Shown: positions 16,592 to 24,691 of the stretch, piece after piece
Layout of the letters: every line of letters begins with the position of its first letter
Position numbering within the stretch: position 1 is the first letter of the stretch
Source of the DNA: Microbacteriaceae bacterium
GTDB taxonomy: Bacteria; Actinomycetota; Actinomycetes; Actinomycetales; Microbacteriaceae
Reading direction: 5' to 3'
Length of the DNA: 44,924 bases
Assembly (NCBI GenBank): GCA_025463565.1
Contig: JAODAT010000032.1
Location: 1 to 44,924 of the forward strand
Translations under genes and position numbers: made by a program
The notes under the pieces: generated by a model
Seen by the model: only the letters and a program-made list of their open reading frames with translations
The model's database searches: none
Told to the model about the DNA's origin: nothing

Positions 16592-17229
16592 GCTGCCGAC
16601 ACCTGCCTCGTGTGGGCATAGAACCCCGTCAGGGTCGCAGCGAAGCGGCTGTGCGGGGCGGCCTGTGCGGCCTCCCAGGCGTCATGGATGTCGTCGACAT
16701 CGTTCAGCGGGCGCAGCAGGCCGACCCCGAGTCCGGCCGCCCGCAGGCGGTCGAACTGCAGCGCGCCGGTGTCGGTTCGCGACATCGGCACACCGCGGAT
16801 CAGGTCGCCGCGCGGGTCGCGCAGCGCCAGCGCCCAGAACCCGCCGTCCGTCGCCGGGCCGAACCAGGCGTCGACACCGTCGCGCCACTCGCCGAAGACG
16901 GGTGCGAGGTCGGCGGCGGCCAGCTGCGGGGTGTCCATGCCGATGAGCACGGTGGGTCCATCGCACTGGTCGAAGACGGCGGCGAGACGCTCGTCGAGGC
17001 CGCCCGCGCACTGCTGCACGACATCCCAGCCCTCGGTTCCCTCGGGCACGTTCGTGCCGTCGAAGGCAAGCACGCGACGGGTCGTTGGCAGGGAACGAAT
17101 GGCGTCGAGCGTGTCAGCAATGGATGCCGCGGCCAGCTCCGCCGCCTGCTCGAGGCTGAGCGGTGGGTGCAGCCGGGTCTTCACCTTGCCCGGGATCGTC
17201 TCCTTGGCGATGAGCACGAGGGTCGTCAT
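16588..17229 (-). CDS. DUF2064 / TIGR04282-type nucleotidyl- or glycosyltransferase
   Basis: 213 aa with a GT-A/nucleotidyltransferase-like fold. The N-terminal IAKETIPGKVKTRL (7-20) matches the family's K-TRL phosphate-binding motif. IGMDTPQL (about 96-103) supplies the metal-binding acidic residue, and GPATDGGFWALAL is the conserved signature of this family. TIGR04282 proteins are named for occurrence beside arsenosugar genes but are widespread; biochemical function is not established. It overlaps both neighbours by four bases, forming a tight GT2-DUF2064-methyltransferase unit. Confidence 0.85.
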   Translation of the reverse strand: MTTLVLIAKETIPGKVKTRLHPPLSLEQAAELAAASIADTLDAIRSLPTTRRVLAFDGTNVPEGTEGWDVVQQCAGGLDERLAAVFDQCDGPTVLIGMDTPQLAAADLAPVFGEWRDGVDAWFGPATDGGFWALALRDPRGDLIRGVPMSRTDTGALQFDRLRAAGLGVGLLRPLNDVDDIHDAWEAAQAAPHSRFAATLTGFYAHTRQVSAA

Positions 17230-17915
17230 GCGCTGAACCCGCCCACCTGGGTCGCGCCGGCCAGCAGCCGCGACATGTCCTGGATGGCGTTCAGTGTGCC
17301 GCGCAGCGTTCCGGTGACCTTCGAGCGGCCGACCCGTGGGGAGTACGGGATGCCGACCTCGGTGATTCGCCAGCCGGCTTCGCCCGCGCGGAGCACCAGC
17401 TCGAGCGGGTAGCCACTCCGGCGATCCGTGAGACCGAGCGACAGCATCGCCTCACGGCTCATGGCGCGCATCGGACCGAGGTCGGTGAGGGCGAAACCGG
17501 TGGTGCGGCGAAGGCGCGAGGCGAGGTAGCGGTTGGCGATGCGGGCGTGCAGCGGCCAGGCGCCCCGAGCAGTCGGGATGCGGCGGCCGAGAACGGCGTC
17601 CGCTCGTCCCGCCGCGACCGGGTCGACGACGAGTGGGAGATCGGCGGGATCCATCGACGCGTCCGCGTCGCAGAAAGCGACGATCGGAGCGGTCGCGGCC
17701 AGCAGTCCGGCGTGTGCGGCCGAGCCGAAACCGCGTCGCGGCTCCGAGATGACGGTCGCGCCGAGCGTGCGGGCGACATCTGCAGAGCCGTCTGTCGACC
17801 CGTTGTCGACCACGATCGCGCGGTAGCTCTCGGGCATCCGGCCGAGAAGCCACGGAAGTGCCGCCGCCTCATCGAGACAGGGGAAAATCACGTCGACTGG
17901 ATGTGTGGGTGCCAT
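17226..17915 (-). CDS. Family 2 glycosyltransferase
   Basis: 229-aa GT-A enzyme without transmembrane anchor. It starts with PVDVIFPCLDEAAALPWLL, then VVDNGSTDGSADVA (nucleotide site), the DXD region FCDADASMDP (81-90) and GRSKVTGTLRGTLNAIQD near the C-terminus, similar to dolichol/polyprenyl-phosphate sugar synthases. It could make the polyprenyl-phosphate sugar used by the GT87-like membrane transferase 5 kb away (inference). First gene of the three-gene overlapping unit; a 170-bp repeat-filled gap separates it from the epimerase gene. Confidence 0.87.
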   Translation of the reverse strand: MAPTHPVDVIFPCLDEAAALPWLLGRMPESYRAIVVDNGSTDGSADVARTLGATVISEPRRGFGSAAHAGLLAATAPIVAFCDADASMDPADLPLVVDPVAAGRADAVLGRRIPTARGAWPLHARIANRYLASRLRRTTGFALTDLGPMRAMSREAMLSLGLTDRRSGYPLELVLRAGEAGWRITEVGIPYSPRVGRSKVTGTLRGTLNAIQDMSRLLAGATQVGGFSA

Positions 17916-17983
17916 GTAATTCGTTCGGAGCGCTAGCTCCGTCGGACGGCCCCGTGACAGTTCGTGCTGGTCGAGCTTGGTTA

Positions 17984-18085
17984 AGCGGGTCGAGCTTGTC
18001 GAGACCTCACGGACGAGTTACTCGCCGGTGAGGTCTCGACGAGCTCGACCCGCTCTCGGTGAGGTCTCGACAAGCTCGACCCGCT
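17984..18085. repeat. Three-arm intergenic palindromic repeat cluster
   Basis: The left arm is 17984-18010 (AGCGGGTCGAGCTTG to GAGACCTCAC). The inverted right arm is 18028-18054 (GTGAGGTCTCGACGAG to CGACCCGCT), and a second direct copy of the right arm lies at 18059-18085 with two changes. The first two arms pair over about 27 bp around a loop containing CGAGTTAC, also present in the copy at 8158. The last arm abuts the stop codon of the epimerase gene. In RNA this would form a very stable hairpin that could attenuate read-through from epimerase to GT2. Confidence 0.85.
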
Positions 18086-19120
18086 CTAGCGCACGGCAGC
18101 ACGCAGGGGGGCCGTCGCGAACTCCCGCATACCCGACTCGAACGGGACCCGCGGCGCCCAGTCGAGCTCGCGGCGGGCACGGGCCGAACTCGCGGTGATG
18201 TGACGCACGTCGCCCAGGCGGTACTCGCCCGTGATCACCGGTGGCAGGTGCGCCGGCGCGAGCTCGGCCGCCAGTTCGCCGATCGTGTGCACGTCGCCGC
18301 TGCCGATGTTGTACGCGCGGAAGCCGTCCCGCTCGAGAGCGGCTGCCGCGAGGTTCGCCGCGGCCACGTCGTCGACGTGCACGAAGTCGCGACGCTGGCG
18401 GCCATCCTCGAAGACGCGCGGGCGCTCGCCGCGTTCGACGGCCGAGCGGAACAGTGATGCGACGCCCGCATAGGGAGTGTTCTGCGGCATGCCCGGGCCG
18501 TAGACGTTGTGATACCTGAGGGCGACGGCGCTTCCGCCGGTGCTGCGTGCCCAGGAGGCAGCGAGGTGCTCCTGGCCGAGCTTGGTGCCGGCGTAGACGT
18601 TGCGGGGATCGAGCGGTGCGTCCTCCGAGATCAGCTCGGGCGTGAGGGGGTTGCCGTGCTCATCGAGCGGATCGAACCGGCCCGCGTCCAGATCGGCGAC
18701 GGTTCGCGCGGCAGGCCGCGTGATTCCGGCAGGGCCGCGGTACGCGCCCTCGCCGTAGACCACCATCGAACTCGCGACGACGAGGCGTCGCACCCCTGCC
18801 GCAGTCATGCCGGCGAGCAGCACGGCCGTGCCGAGTTCGTTCGACGAGACGTAGTCGGGGGCGTCCGAGAAGTCGACGCCGAGCCCCACTTTGGCCGCCT
18901 GGTGCAGCACCAGCTCGACGCCGCGGAGCGCGTCGGCAACGGCATCCGCGTCGCGCACATCGCCCCTCATGAAGCGGATGCCCGGGGCGAACGAGGGCAC
19001 CGCCCCGTGCACATCTTCCCGAAGCGAGTCGAGCACGACGACCTCGTCACCCCGCGCGAGGGCCTGGCGCACGATCGCCCCGCCGATGAAGCCGGCCCCA
19101 CCGGTGACGAGCACTCTCAT
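18086..19120 (-). CDS. NAD-dependent epimerase/dehydratase (extended SDR)
   Basis: 344 aa. TGGAGFIGG (6-14) binds NAD(P), DVRDADAV follows, VVASSMVVYGEGAY supplies the catalytic Ser/Thr, and Tyr176-xxx-Lys180 (VYAGTKLGQEH) is the catalytic pair. The C-terminal part includes RRDFVHVDDVAAA. It acts on a nucleotide-activated sugar (GalE/WbpP-like group). Its ATG overlaps the MTAP stop by four bases. Together with GT2 and GT87 it suggests supply of a modified sugar for a glycoconjugate. Confidence 0.88.
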   Translation of the reverse strand: MRVLVTGGAGFIGGAIVRQALARGDEVVVLDSLREDVHGAVPSFAPGIRFMRGDVRDADAVADALRGVELVLHQAAKVGLGVDFSDAPDYVSSNELGTAVLLAGMTAAGVRRLVVASSMVVYGEGAYRGPAGITRPAARTVADLDAGRFDPLDEHGNPLTPELISEDAPLDPRNVYAGTKLGQEHLAASWARSTGGSAVALRYHNVYGPGMPQNTPYAGVASLFRSAVERGERPRVFEDGRQRRDFVHVDDVAAANLAAAALERDGFRAYNIGSGDVHTIGELAAELAPAHLPPVITGEYRLGDVRHITASSARARRELDWAPRVPFESGMREFATAPLRAAVR

Positions 19121-19920
19121 CGCGCGAGAACTGCGGCTACAGCGTCTGCCGGGATGAGTTCGGGAGGCGCGAGTTCGGCGGGCAGCGCGCGCACGATCGT
19201 CTCGATGGCGGCGATGATGCGCGGCTGGGCGTCGAGCAGGCGCGCCATGACGAGCTGGTGGCTGACCGCGTTCTCGGGGTCGGAGTCCCGGGCGAGCCCT
19301 GCATCCGTGTCGGTCACGAACGACAGGTTGACCGTGCCGATGTTGAGTTCCGAGGCGAGCGGCACCTCCGGGTACATCGTCATGTTGACGGTGGCGGCAC
19401 CGAGGTCACGAAACCACAGCGACTCGGCGCGGGTCGAGAATCGCGGACCCTGGATGACGACCACCGTGCCGCGGTCAACGAACGTCTCGCCCGCATCCGC
19501 CAGCGCCGCGGCCGCGAGCGCGTGCAGCGCGGGGTCGAACGGGTCGGCGGCGGGGAGATGCTGCACCGAGCCCTGGTCATAGAACGTGTCGGGGCGTCCC
19601 CAGGTGCGGTCGATGAACTGGTCGGTGAGCACGAGGGTGCCCGGCGGGCAGTCCGCACCGATCCCGCCGACCGCGGAACTCGAGAGGATGACCTTCACGC
19701 CGAGGCTGGCGAGCGCCCAGATGTTGGCCCGGTAGTTGATGAGGTGCGGGGCGACCGAATGGTCGGCGCCGTGCCGGGTGATGAATGCCACATCCCGCCC
19801 GCCCAGCGACCCCACTGTCACCGGAACGTCGCCGTACGGCGTCGCGATCGTGACGGCGGGAGCGTCGAAGAGGCTGTAGAGGCCCGATCCGCCGATGACG
19901 GCGATCTCAGCACTGGTCAT
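19117..19920 (-). CDS. mtnP: S-methyl-5'-thioadenosine phosphorylase-type nucleoside phosphorylase
   Basis: 267-aa PNP/MTAP-fold enzyme. Phosphate site GGSGLYS (9-15) and RHGADHSVAPHLINYRANIW; SAVGG; DQFIDRTWG; GPRFSTRAES; the MTAP hallmark NMTMYPEVPLASE; and the adenine-specific TDTDAG. It should cleave 5'-methylthioadenosine or a similar 5'-modified adenosine with phosphate. Other genes of a methionine-salvage pathway are not visible here; instead it is overlapped by a sugar epimerase gene and followed by glycosyltransferases. The 5-modified ribose-1-phosphate might therefore enter a sugar pathway (inference). Confidence 0.88.
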   Translation of the reverse strand: MTSAEIAVIGGSGLYSLFDAPAVTIATPYGDVPVTVGSLGGRDVAFITRHGADHSVAPHLINYRANIWALASLGVKVILSSSAVGGIGADCPPGTLVLTDQFIDRTWGRPDTFYDQGSVQHLPAADPFDPALHALAAAALADAGETFVDRGTVVVIQGPRFSTRAESLWFRDLGAATVNMTMYPEVPLASELNIGTVNLSFVTDTDAGLARDSDPENAVSHQLVMARLLDAQPRIIAAIETIVRALPAELAPPELIPADAVAAVLAR

Positions 19921-19944
19921 GGTTCATTCTCCTGTGACAATGGC

Positions 19945-19980
19945 GAAAGGCCCGCCGCACCGGGGTGCGACGGGCCTTTC
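19945..19980 (-). terminator. Strong hairpin terminator between secreted-protein gene and mtnP
   Basis: GAAAGGCCCG (19945-19954) pairs with CGGGCCTTTC (19971-19980), with further pairing inside (CCGCACC with GGTGCGA). On the minus strand the 3' arm is followed by CGCC rather than a long U-run; the arm itself ends in CCTTTC. It lies between the stop of the secreted-protein gene (19988) and the mtnP start (19920). Confidence 0.75.
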
Positions 19981-19987
19981 GAGGTGA

Positions 19988-20650
19988 CTACTTGATCTGC
20001 GCCGTGATGGTCGCGATGCCCACCAGCAGGCCCGCCTTGACGGCGGTCGTCGCGAAGACCTTGTCGAGCAGGCCGGCAGCGGTCGACGACACGTGCACGG
20101 TGGTGCCGGTCAGAATCGCGTTGTCACCCTGCAGCTGAAGCGGCTTCAGCGTTCCACCGTGAAGGTCGAACAGCGGAGCCTGCACAGCGGCCGATGTGCC
20201 GTTGACGGCAACGTCACCGTAGAGCTCCGAGTTGCCCGGGTTGACCGTGAAGTTGGTCAGGGAGACGACTGTGCTGCCGGCAGTGAGCGACAGGCCGGAG
20301 CCGTCGTGCTCGATGATGCCCTGCACATAGGGGCGGTACGAACCCTTCGGCGACCAGTAGACGACGGAGCCGCCCGTGATCGGGAAGTGAACCGAGCCGT
20401 CGGTCAGCGTCGCGGTGCCGAGCACGCCGGGGGTGAGCCCGAGCGAGGTCAGGGCGCCGGTGAAGCCGGAGTCGAGGAGAACGGCGGTGTTTCCACCCTT
20501 GAGGGCCGGCACAGCGGCGACGGGCGCCGGGATGCTCGAGGAGGCCTTGGCAGCGACCGGTGTTGCATTTGCAGCGGAGACGCCGACAACGCCGGTGATG
20601 AGAAGGGCGGCAGCCGCGAGGCTGATTCCCGCCTTGGAGATCTTGTTCAT
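19988..20650 (-). CDS. Secreted protein of unknown function
   Basis: 220 aa with a Sec signal peptide: MNKISKAG, then a hydrophobic core LAAAALLITGVVGV, with probable cleavage after SAANA near residue 29. The mature domain is beta-rich and Gly/Ser/Thr-heavy (TDGSVHFPITGGSVVYWSPK, LYGDVAVNG) with no cysteine. The pattern of repeated strands and a Y-x-P-Y segment resembles haem-binding HtaA-like folds, but key residues cannot be confirmed by eye. The C-terminus AGLLVGIATITAQIK is hydrophobic but ends without a charged tail. The gene has its own terminator and stands alone. Confidence 0.7.
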   Translation of the reverse strand: MNKISKAGISLAAAALLITGVVGVSAANATPVAAKASSSIPAPVAAVPALKGGNTAVLLDSGFTGALTSLGLTPGVLGTATLTDGSVHFPITGGSVVYWSPKGSYRPYVQGIIEHDGSGLSLTAGSTVVSLTNFTVNPGNSELYGDVAVNGTSAAVQAPLFDLHGGTLKPLQLQGDNAILTGTTVHVSSTAAGLLDKVFATTAVKAGLLVGIATITAQIK

Positions 20651-20681
20651 TGTGTGTTCCTTCTGTCGAATGTGGAGAACT

Positions 20682-20693
20682 TTCCAGCTGGAA
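20682..20693. promoter_or_regulatory. 12-bp palindrome upstream of secreted-protein gene
   Basis: TTCCAGCTGGAA is a perfect palindrome 32 bp before the start codon of the secreted-protein gene. It is a candidate operator in the promoter; AGAAGGA near 20660 is the likely ribosome site. Confidence 0.3.
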
Positions 20694-20733
20694 TGAGTTC
20701 GCCACAGTTCGCCAAAGGGATTGGGTATGAGTT

Positions 20734-21171
20734 TCAGGCGGCCAGGCTGATCCGCATCGGCAGGCGCTTCACGGCCTCACCATCGATGGAGACGACCCAG
20801 TTGAACATCGCGGGCCGGTCGAACGGCAACTGGTCGAAGTTCATGGCGAAGGAGATCATTTGGGCATCTCCCGGCAGAAGCTGCGGTGGGCGCCCGACCG
20901 TGAATGACGAGTTCAGCTGGGCGATCGGGGCGCCGCTCTGCGGGTCGACGCCAAGCGGCCGGCGCCCGCCGTCCTCGTCTTCGAGATGCACGCGCAGGCT
21001 GTGCGGTTCGTTCGTCTCGTTGTACGGCACCTGCACGGTGATGCCGAGCGCGATGCGCGACTGCGCGAACGGGAAACCGCCGGTGAATATGGAATTCCAG
21101 CCCATGCCCATCGCGTAGAGCTTGCCCTGCACGGACTCCGCCGAATCGGCGAGGAAGGCGTCGATCTCCAT
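20734..21171 (-). CDS. DUF6941-like hypothetical protein
   Basis: 145-aa soluble protein. LYAMGMGWNSIFTGGFPFAQ, ALGITVQVPYNETNEPHSLRV and the C-terminal FNWVVSIDG match a family of small actinobacterial proteins that I associate with DUF6941 (family name from memory). It looks like a beta-sandwich with Asp/Glu-rich loops (HLEDEDGG). The start at 21171 is chosen because AAAGG lies six bases upstream. It is divergent from tag over 39 bp. Function unknown. Confidence 0.72.
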   Translation of the reverse strand: MEIDAFLADSAESVQGKLYAMGMGWNSIFTGGFPFAQSRIALGITVQVPYNETNEPHSLRVHLEDEDGGRRPLGVDPQSGAPIAQLNSSFTVGRPPQLLPGDAQMISFAMNFDQLPFDRPAMFNWVVSIDGEAVKRLPMRISLAA

Positions 21172-21210
21172 AAGCATCCTTTCGTCGTGGGTACAGGATA
21201 TGGTCGCGCC

Positions 21211-21774
21211 ATGAGCTTCGACCCGGACGACGGAACCTGCGCATGGGCGAACAGCTCGCCCGAGATGCGCGCATACCACGATGCCGAATGGGGCGTTCCG
21301 TCGCACGACGACCGGCACCTGTTCGAGATGCTTACGCTCGAGGGCGCGCAGGCCGGGCTGTCGTGGTCGATGGTGCTGAAACGTCGCGACGGCTATTCGG
21401 CGGCGTTTCACGGTTTCGATCTTGAGAAGGTGGCTTCGATGACGGATGCCCGGCTCGAGGCCCTGAGGGATGACGCTGGCATCGTGCGCAACCGGGCGAA
21501 GATCTATTCCACGAGGTCCAATAGCGCCGCCATCCTGGCGTTGGGGTCGTTCTCCGACTACCTCTGGGACTGGGTGGATGGAACGCCAGTCGTGAACCAT
21601 CCGCACGGGATGGGTGACCTTTCCGCGCACACCGAACTGTCCGACCGGCTGAGCAAAGACCTGAAGAAACGCGGCTTCTCCTTCGTCGGCACGACCATCG
21701 CCTACTCGCTCATGCAGGCGGTCGGCATGATCGACGACCACGTCGTTGGCTGCCCCGCGAAGGGCGCACGTTAA
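21211..21774 (+). CDS. tag: DNA-3-methyladenine glycosylase I
   Basis: 187-aa base-excision repair enzyme removing 3-methyladenine from alkylated DNA. The zinc-binding residues of the TAG family are in place: Cys10 (GTCAWA), His23 (AYHDAEWG), His177 and Cys181 (DDHVVGC). The base-binding Glu44 lies in LEGAQAGLSW. Length matches the family. The ATG at 21211 is the first start that keeps the Cys motif near the N-terminus. Single gene, divergent from the DUF6941-like gene. Confidence 0.95.
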   Translation: MSFDPDDGTCAWANSSPEMRAYHDAEWGVPSHDDRHLFEMLTLEGAQAGLSWSMVLKRRDGYSAAFHGFDLEKVASMTDARLEALRDDAGIVRNRAKIYSTRSNSAAILALGSFSDYLWDWVDGTPVVNHPHGMGDLSAHTELSDRLSKDLKKRGFSFVGTTIAYSLMQAVGMIDDHVVGCPAKGAR

Positions 21775-21831
21775 GGCTTACCTTTGAGATTTCTCAGGTA
21801 GCTCTGAGGTTCAACGGGTTGGTTGTTAACA

Positions 21832-22947
21832 GTGACGACGACCACTTACGAAATCGAAACGCACACAACCACCGCTCGCGAAAGCGCGGCGACCTCCGCT
21901 GCCAAACCTCCAAAGGCGGCGAGAACCCCCTTCTGGGACAACGGTCGCTACATCGCCATGGCCCTGGTGATCGTCGGCCACGCGACGCTCAAGATGATCG
22001 GCACGTCGGATCCGGCGTACGCGGTCTATCTCTTTGTCTACCTGTTCCAGGTTCCGGTTTTTGTCATGATCAGCGGGTATTTCGCGAAGTCGTCGCTGCC
22101 GACTGCCTCCGACATCCGCAAGCTGTTCAGCTGCCTGATCGTGCCGTACCTGGTCTTCGAAACCGTGTGGAGCGTCATCCACTGGGCGATGAGCGGCAAG
22201 CTGAGCCTCGACTACTCCACAGCCTGGTGGACGCTCTGGTTCATCCTGGCCCTCGTCATCTGGCGGGTCGTGCTGCCCTACCTGGTGTTGCTGCGCTTCC
22301 CGCTGACCATCAGCGTGCTGCTGTCAGTCGGGGCGGGCTACCTCGGCAATATCGACGACACCTTCTCGCTCGCTCGTGCGGCCGGGCTGCTGCCCTTCTT
22401 TGTACTCGGCTGGAAGATCAAGCAGTGGAAGCTCGCCGACCGCTGGCTGGCGCTGCCGACCGCGATCGTCTGGCGCTGGCGGGCGGCGGCGATCGGGCTG
22501 TTCGCCGTGGTGGCCGTGGTCACAGCCGTCGGGATCGACACCTGGCGTGAACTGCTGTTCCGCCGATTCCTGCTCTATGACGAGACGTACGCGAGCTTCG
22601 GATACGACCAGTGGTGGGCGGGAGCGGTGCGGCTCGGCTTCATGGCGCTCGGCGTCGTGCTGTGCTTCGCCCTGCTGATGCTGATTCCGCGGAGGGAAAC
22701 GGTGCTGACGCGTTTCGGCCAGGCAACCCTGTACATCTACCTGCTGCACTCGTTCGTGCTTTACCCGCTGCGGCAGTCGGGCCTCATCGACGGACCGTCG
22801 GACCTGCTGCTGGTCGGCCTGGTCGTCGGATCGTTCGCGCTGCCGTTCGCGCTCGGCAACCGGTTCGTGCAGAAGCTGTTCCGTCCGGTGGTCGAGCCGA
22901 AGCTCGACTGGCTGTTCTGCAAGCGCGAGCGGGTAGCGACCAAATAG
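21832..22947 (+). CDS. Acyltransferase family 3 membrane protein (fucose 4-O-acetylase-like)
   Basis: About 371 aa with about 10 transmembrane helices. The diagnostic NGRYIAMALVIVGHATLKMI (about 37-56) has the catalytic His in VGH, followed by QVPVFVMISGYFAKSS. Such proteins acetylate or acylate cell-surface sugars. The first 33 residues are Thr/Ala-rich and cytosolic. Start is uncertain: GTG at 21832 or TTG nine bases upstream; neither has a clear ribosome site. Just upstream, ACCTTTGAGATTTCTCAGGT (21780-21799) is an imperfect palindrome that could be an operator. Confidence 0.85.
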   Translation: MTTTTYEIETHTTTARESAATSAAKPPKAARTPFWDNGRYIAMALVIVGHATLKMIGTSDPAYAVYLFVYLFQVPVFVMISGYFAKSSLPTASDIRKLFSCLIVPYLVFETVWSVIHWAMSGKLSLDYSTAWWTLWFILALVIWRVVLPYLVLLRFPLTISVLLSVGAGYLGNIDDTFSLARAAGLLPFFVLGWKIKQWKLADRWLALPTAIVWRWRAAAIGLFAVVAVVTAVGIDTWRELLFRRFLLYDETYASFGYDQWWAGAVRLGFMALGVVLCFALLMLIPRRETVLTRFGQATLYIYLLHSFVLYPLRQSGLIDGPSDLLLVGLVVGSFALPFALGNRFVQKLFRPVVEPKLDWLFCKRERVATK

Positions 22948-23030
22948 AAGATTAACGAACGAATCGTTGTTTAAGGTGTACACCGGAAGATAGGCGCCTC
23001 ATCTTTGATGGTCTTTCGAAGGAGTAAACA

Positions 23031-23225
23031 ATGTTCGGCGGCAATGCGCGCAAGTCGACCTCTCCGAGGAATTACGCGCTGACTCTGGTCGTGTTCCTGC
23101 TCTCGGCATTGACGATGTTCCTCGGTGGACTTCAAATCGGCTGGAGACTGGCCATCTTCTGCGCTGCACTCGCGGGAGGGGTTCTGTCGGCGGCGCTTCT
23201 CGCCAGAGCGCTGCACCGCACCTGA
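23031..23225 (+). CDS. Small two-helix membrane protein
   Basis: 64 aa. A basic N-terminus MFGGNARKSTSPRNY precedes two hydrophobic helices (about 16-33 and 38-59), with GWR between them. GAAGGAG six bases before the ATG is a strong ribosome site, so expression is credible. It stands alone 83 bp after the acyltransferase. No family recognised. Confidence 0.65.
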   Translation: MFGGNARKSTSPRNYALTLVVFLLSALTMFLGGLQIGWRLAIFCAALAGGVLSAALLARALHRT

Positions 23226-23308
23226 CTGCTCTGGCCATCGTCTGACGCAAATTGCGCTCTCGGGTAGGTTCAGACAGCAATGTGAGTCAGATGAGCAGCG
23301 CCCGGCGG

Positions 23309-24691
23309 CTAGCCCGGGTTCGCGTTGGCCGGGATGCGGTGGTCGAGCACGCTCAGCAGCACCAGCGCGATGCCGATCACGGCGAGCGCGAGCGAGAGCA
23401 CGTGCAGGCCGCCATCGGTCGCGATCGCACCGAAGCTCAGGCCGATGATGCTCGACGAGAAGATCGCGGCGACGTTCGTGGACGTGCGCAGCAGACCGGA
23501 GCCCACCGCGATCTCGTCCGCGGGGGTCTCGATATAGAGCGCTGCCTGGTTCGCGAAACCACCCAGGCCGCTGGTGAGGCCGACCAGCAGCGACATCCCG
23601 ATCAGAACCCAGATCGGCGACTGGTCCGTGATGAACACGCCCACAGCGGCAGCCCCGATCAGGGCTGCTCCGGAGAGCACGAGCGGCCAGCGAATCCATC
23701 CGCGACCGGAGACGAATCGGGCGACGATGATGCTCAGCACCGACAGTGGGATGAGCACGAGCCCCACGACCGAGGCGCTCAAGCCCCGGCTCTGCTCCAT
23801 CCACTGGCTGACTCCGTACAACATCGCGTAGGTGCCGAGGGAGATCAGGATCTGCCTGATGTAGGTGCGCTGCAGCGGCTTTCGCCGTGCGAGCATTCGC
23901 ACGTCGATCATCGGCCGCGTCGCGCGCCTCTCCCAGAGCACCAGCGCGACTCCCACCAGCACGGTGAGCGCGAGCAGCCACCAGAACGGATGCTTCAGGT
24001 CGCCGAGAAAGAACAGCAGGCTGGTGATGGTGCCGGCGAATAGCGCGATGCCCGGAATGTCGAGGGAGACCAGCAGGCGCTCGCGACCCTCTTTCGGAAT
24101 GGGCTCGTCTTTGGCGACGCCGACGAAGGTGAGCACGATGCTGATGATTGCGAGCGGGATGTTGACGGCGAAGAGCGCGCGCCAGCCGAATGCGCCGGTC
24201 AACAGGCCGCCGAGTGGAAGGCCGACCACCGCGGTCACCTGGGCAGCGATCGAGAAGTTGCCGAGCACGCGGGTCGGCACACCGGTGCCGAGCGAGTCGG
24301 CCCGTCGCCGCACCAGCGACATGGCCGTCGGGAAGGCCGCGGCGGTGCCGACGCCGATCAGCGCGCGGGAGACCAGGAGGAACGCGAACGAGGGTGCGAG
24401 GGCGCCGATGAAGCCGGCCACCAGAAGGATGCCGACGCCGATCAGAAAGATCCGTCGCGGGCCGAATACGGTGGACAGTTTGCCCATCGTCGGCTGCGAC
24501 ACCGCGCTGAACAGGTAGAGGATCGAGACCAGCGATGCGGTGGTGCCTGGCCCCGCGTGGAAGTCGACGCCGATTCCCACGAGCGCGGTCGCCAGCATCG
24601 AGGTGTTGATCGGGTTGAGCGTCGATCCGAGGAGCAGTGGCGAGGTGAAGCGCCAGCCGAAGGGTTTGCTGGGAGCCTCCGTGGCCGTCAT
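23309..24691 (-). CDS. MFS transporter, DHA2 (14-TMS) family
   Basis: 460-aa membrane protein with about 14 helices. SPLLLGSTLNPINTSMLATA in helix 1 and GKLSTVFGPRRIFLIGVGI are DHA2 (drug:H+ antiporter) signatures. It is the last gene of a minus-strand operon: MarR regulator, isochorismatase-like protein, transporter. The start codon overlaps the stop of the isochorismatase-like gene (ATGA). Context suggests efflux of a toxic aromatic or antibiotic sensed by the MarR protein. Confidence 0.87.
   Translation of the reverse strand: MTATEAPSKPFGWRFTSPLLLGSTLNPINTSMLATALVGIGVDFHAGPGTTASLVSILYLFSAVSQPTMGKLSTVFGPRRIFLIGVGILLVAGFIGALAPSFAFLLVSRALIGVGTAAAFPTAMSLVRRRADSLGTGVPTRVLGNFSIAAQVTAVVGLPLGGLLTGAFGWRALFAVNIPLAIISIVLTFVGVAKDEPIPKEGRERLLVSLDIPGIALFAGTITSLLFFLGDLKHPFWWLLALTVLVGVALVLWERRATRPMIDVRMLARRKPLQRTYIRQILISLGTYAMLYGVSQWMEQSRGLSASVVGLVLIPLSVLSIIVARFVSGRGWIRWPLVLSGAALIGAAAVGVFITDQSPIWVLIGMSLLVGLTSGLGGFANQAALYIETPADEIAVGSGLLRTSTNVAAIFSSSIIGLSFGAIATDGGLHVLSLALAVIGIALVLLSVLDHRIPANANPG

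Noticed and set aside
17984-18085. CRISPR-like array
   Set aside because: Only three arms, one inverted, with short non-uniform spacers; a palindromic repeat, and no cas genes.
15920-19920. Arsenosugar biosynthesis cluster
   Set aside because: DUF2064, GT2 and MTAP-type genes fit, but no ArsM-type cysteine-rich methyltransferase, radical-SAM ArsS or ars gene is present in the window.
22955-22973. AACGA-ACGAA-TCGTT as terminator of the acyltransferase gene
   Set aside because: Only five paired bases, A/T-rich stem and no following T-run; too weak.
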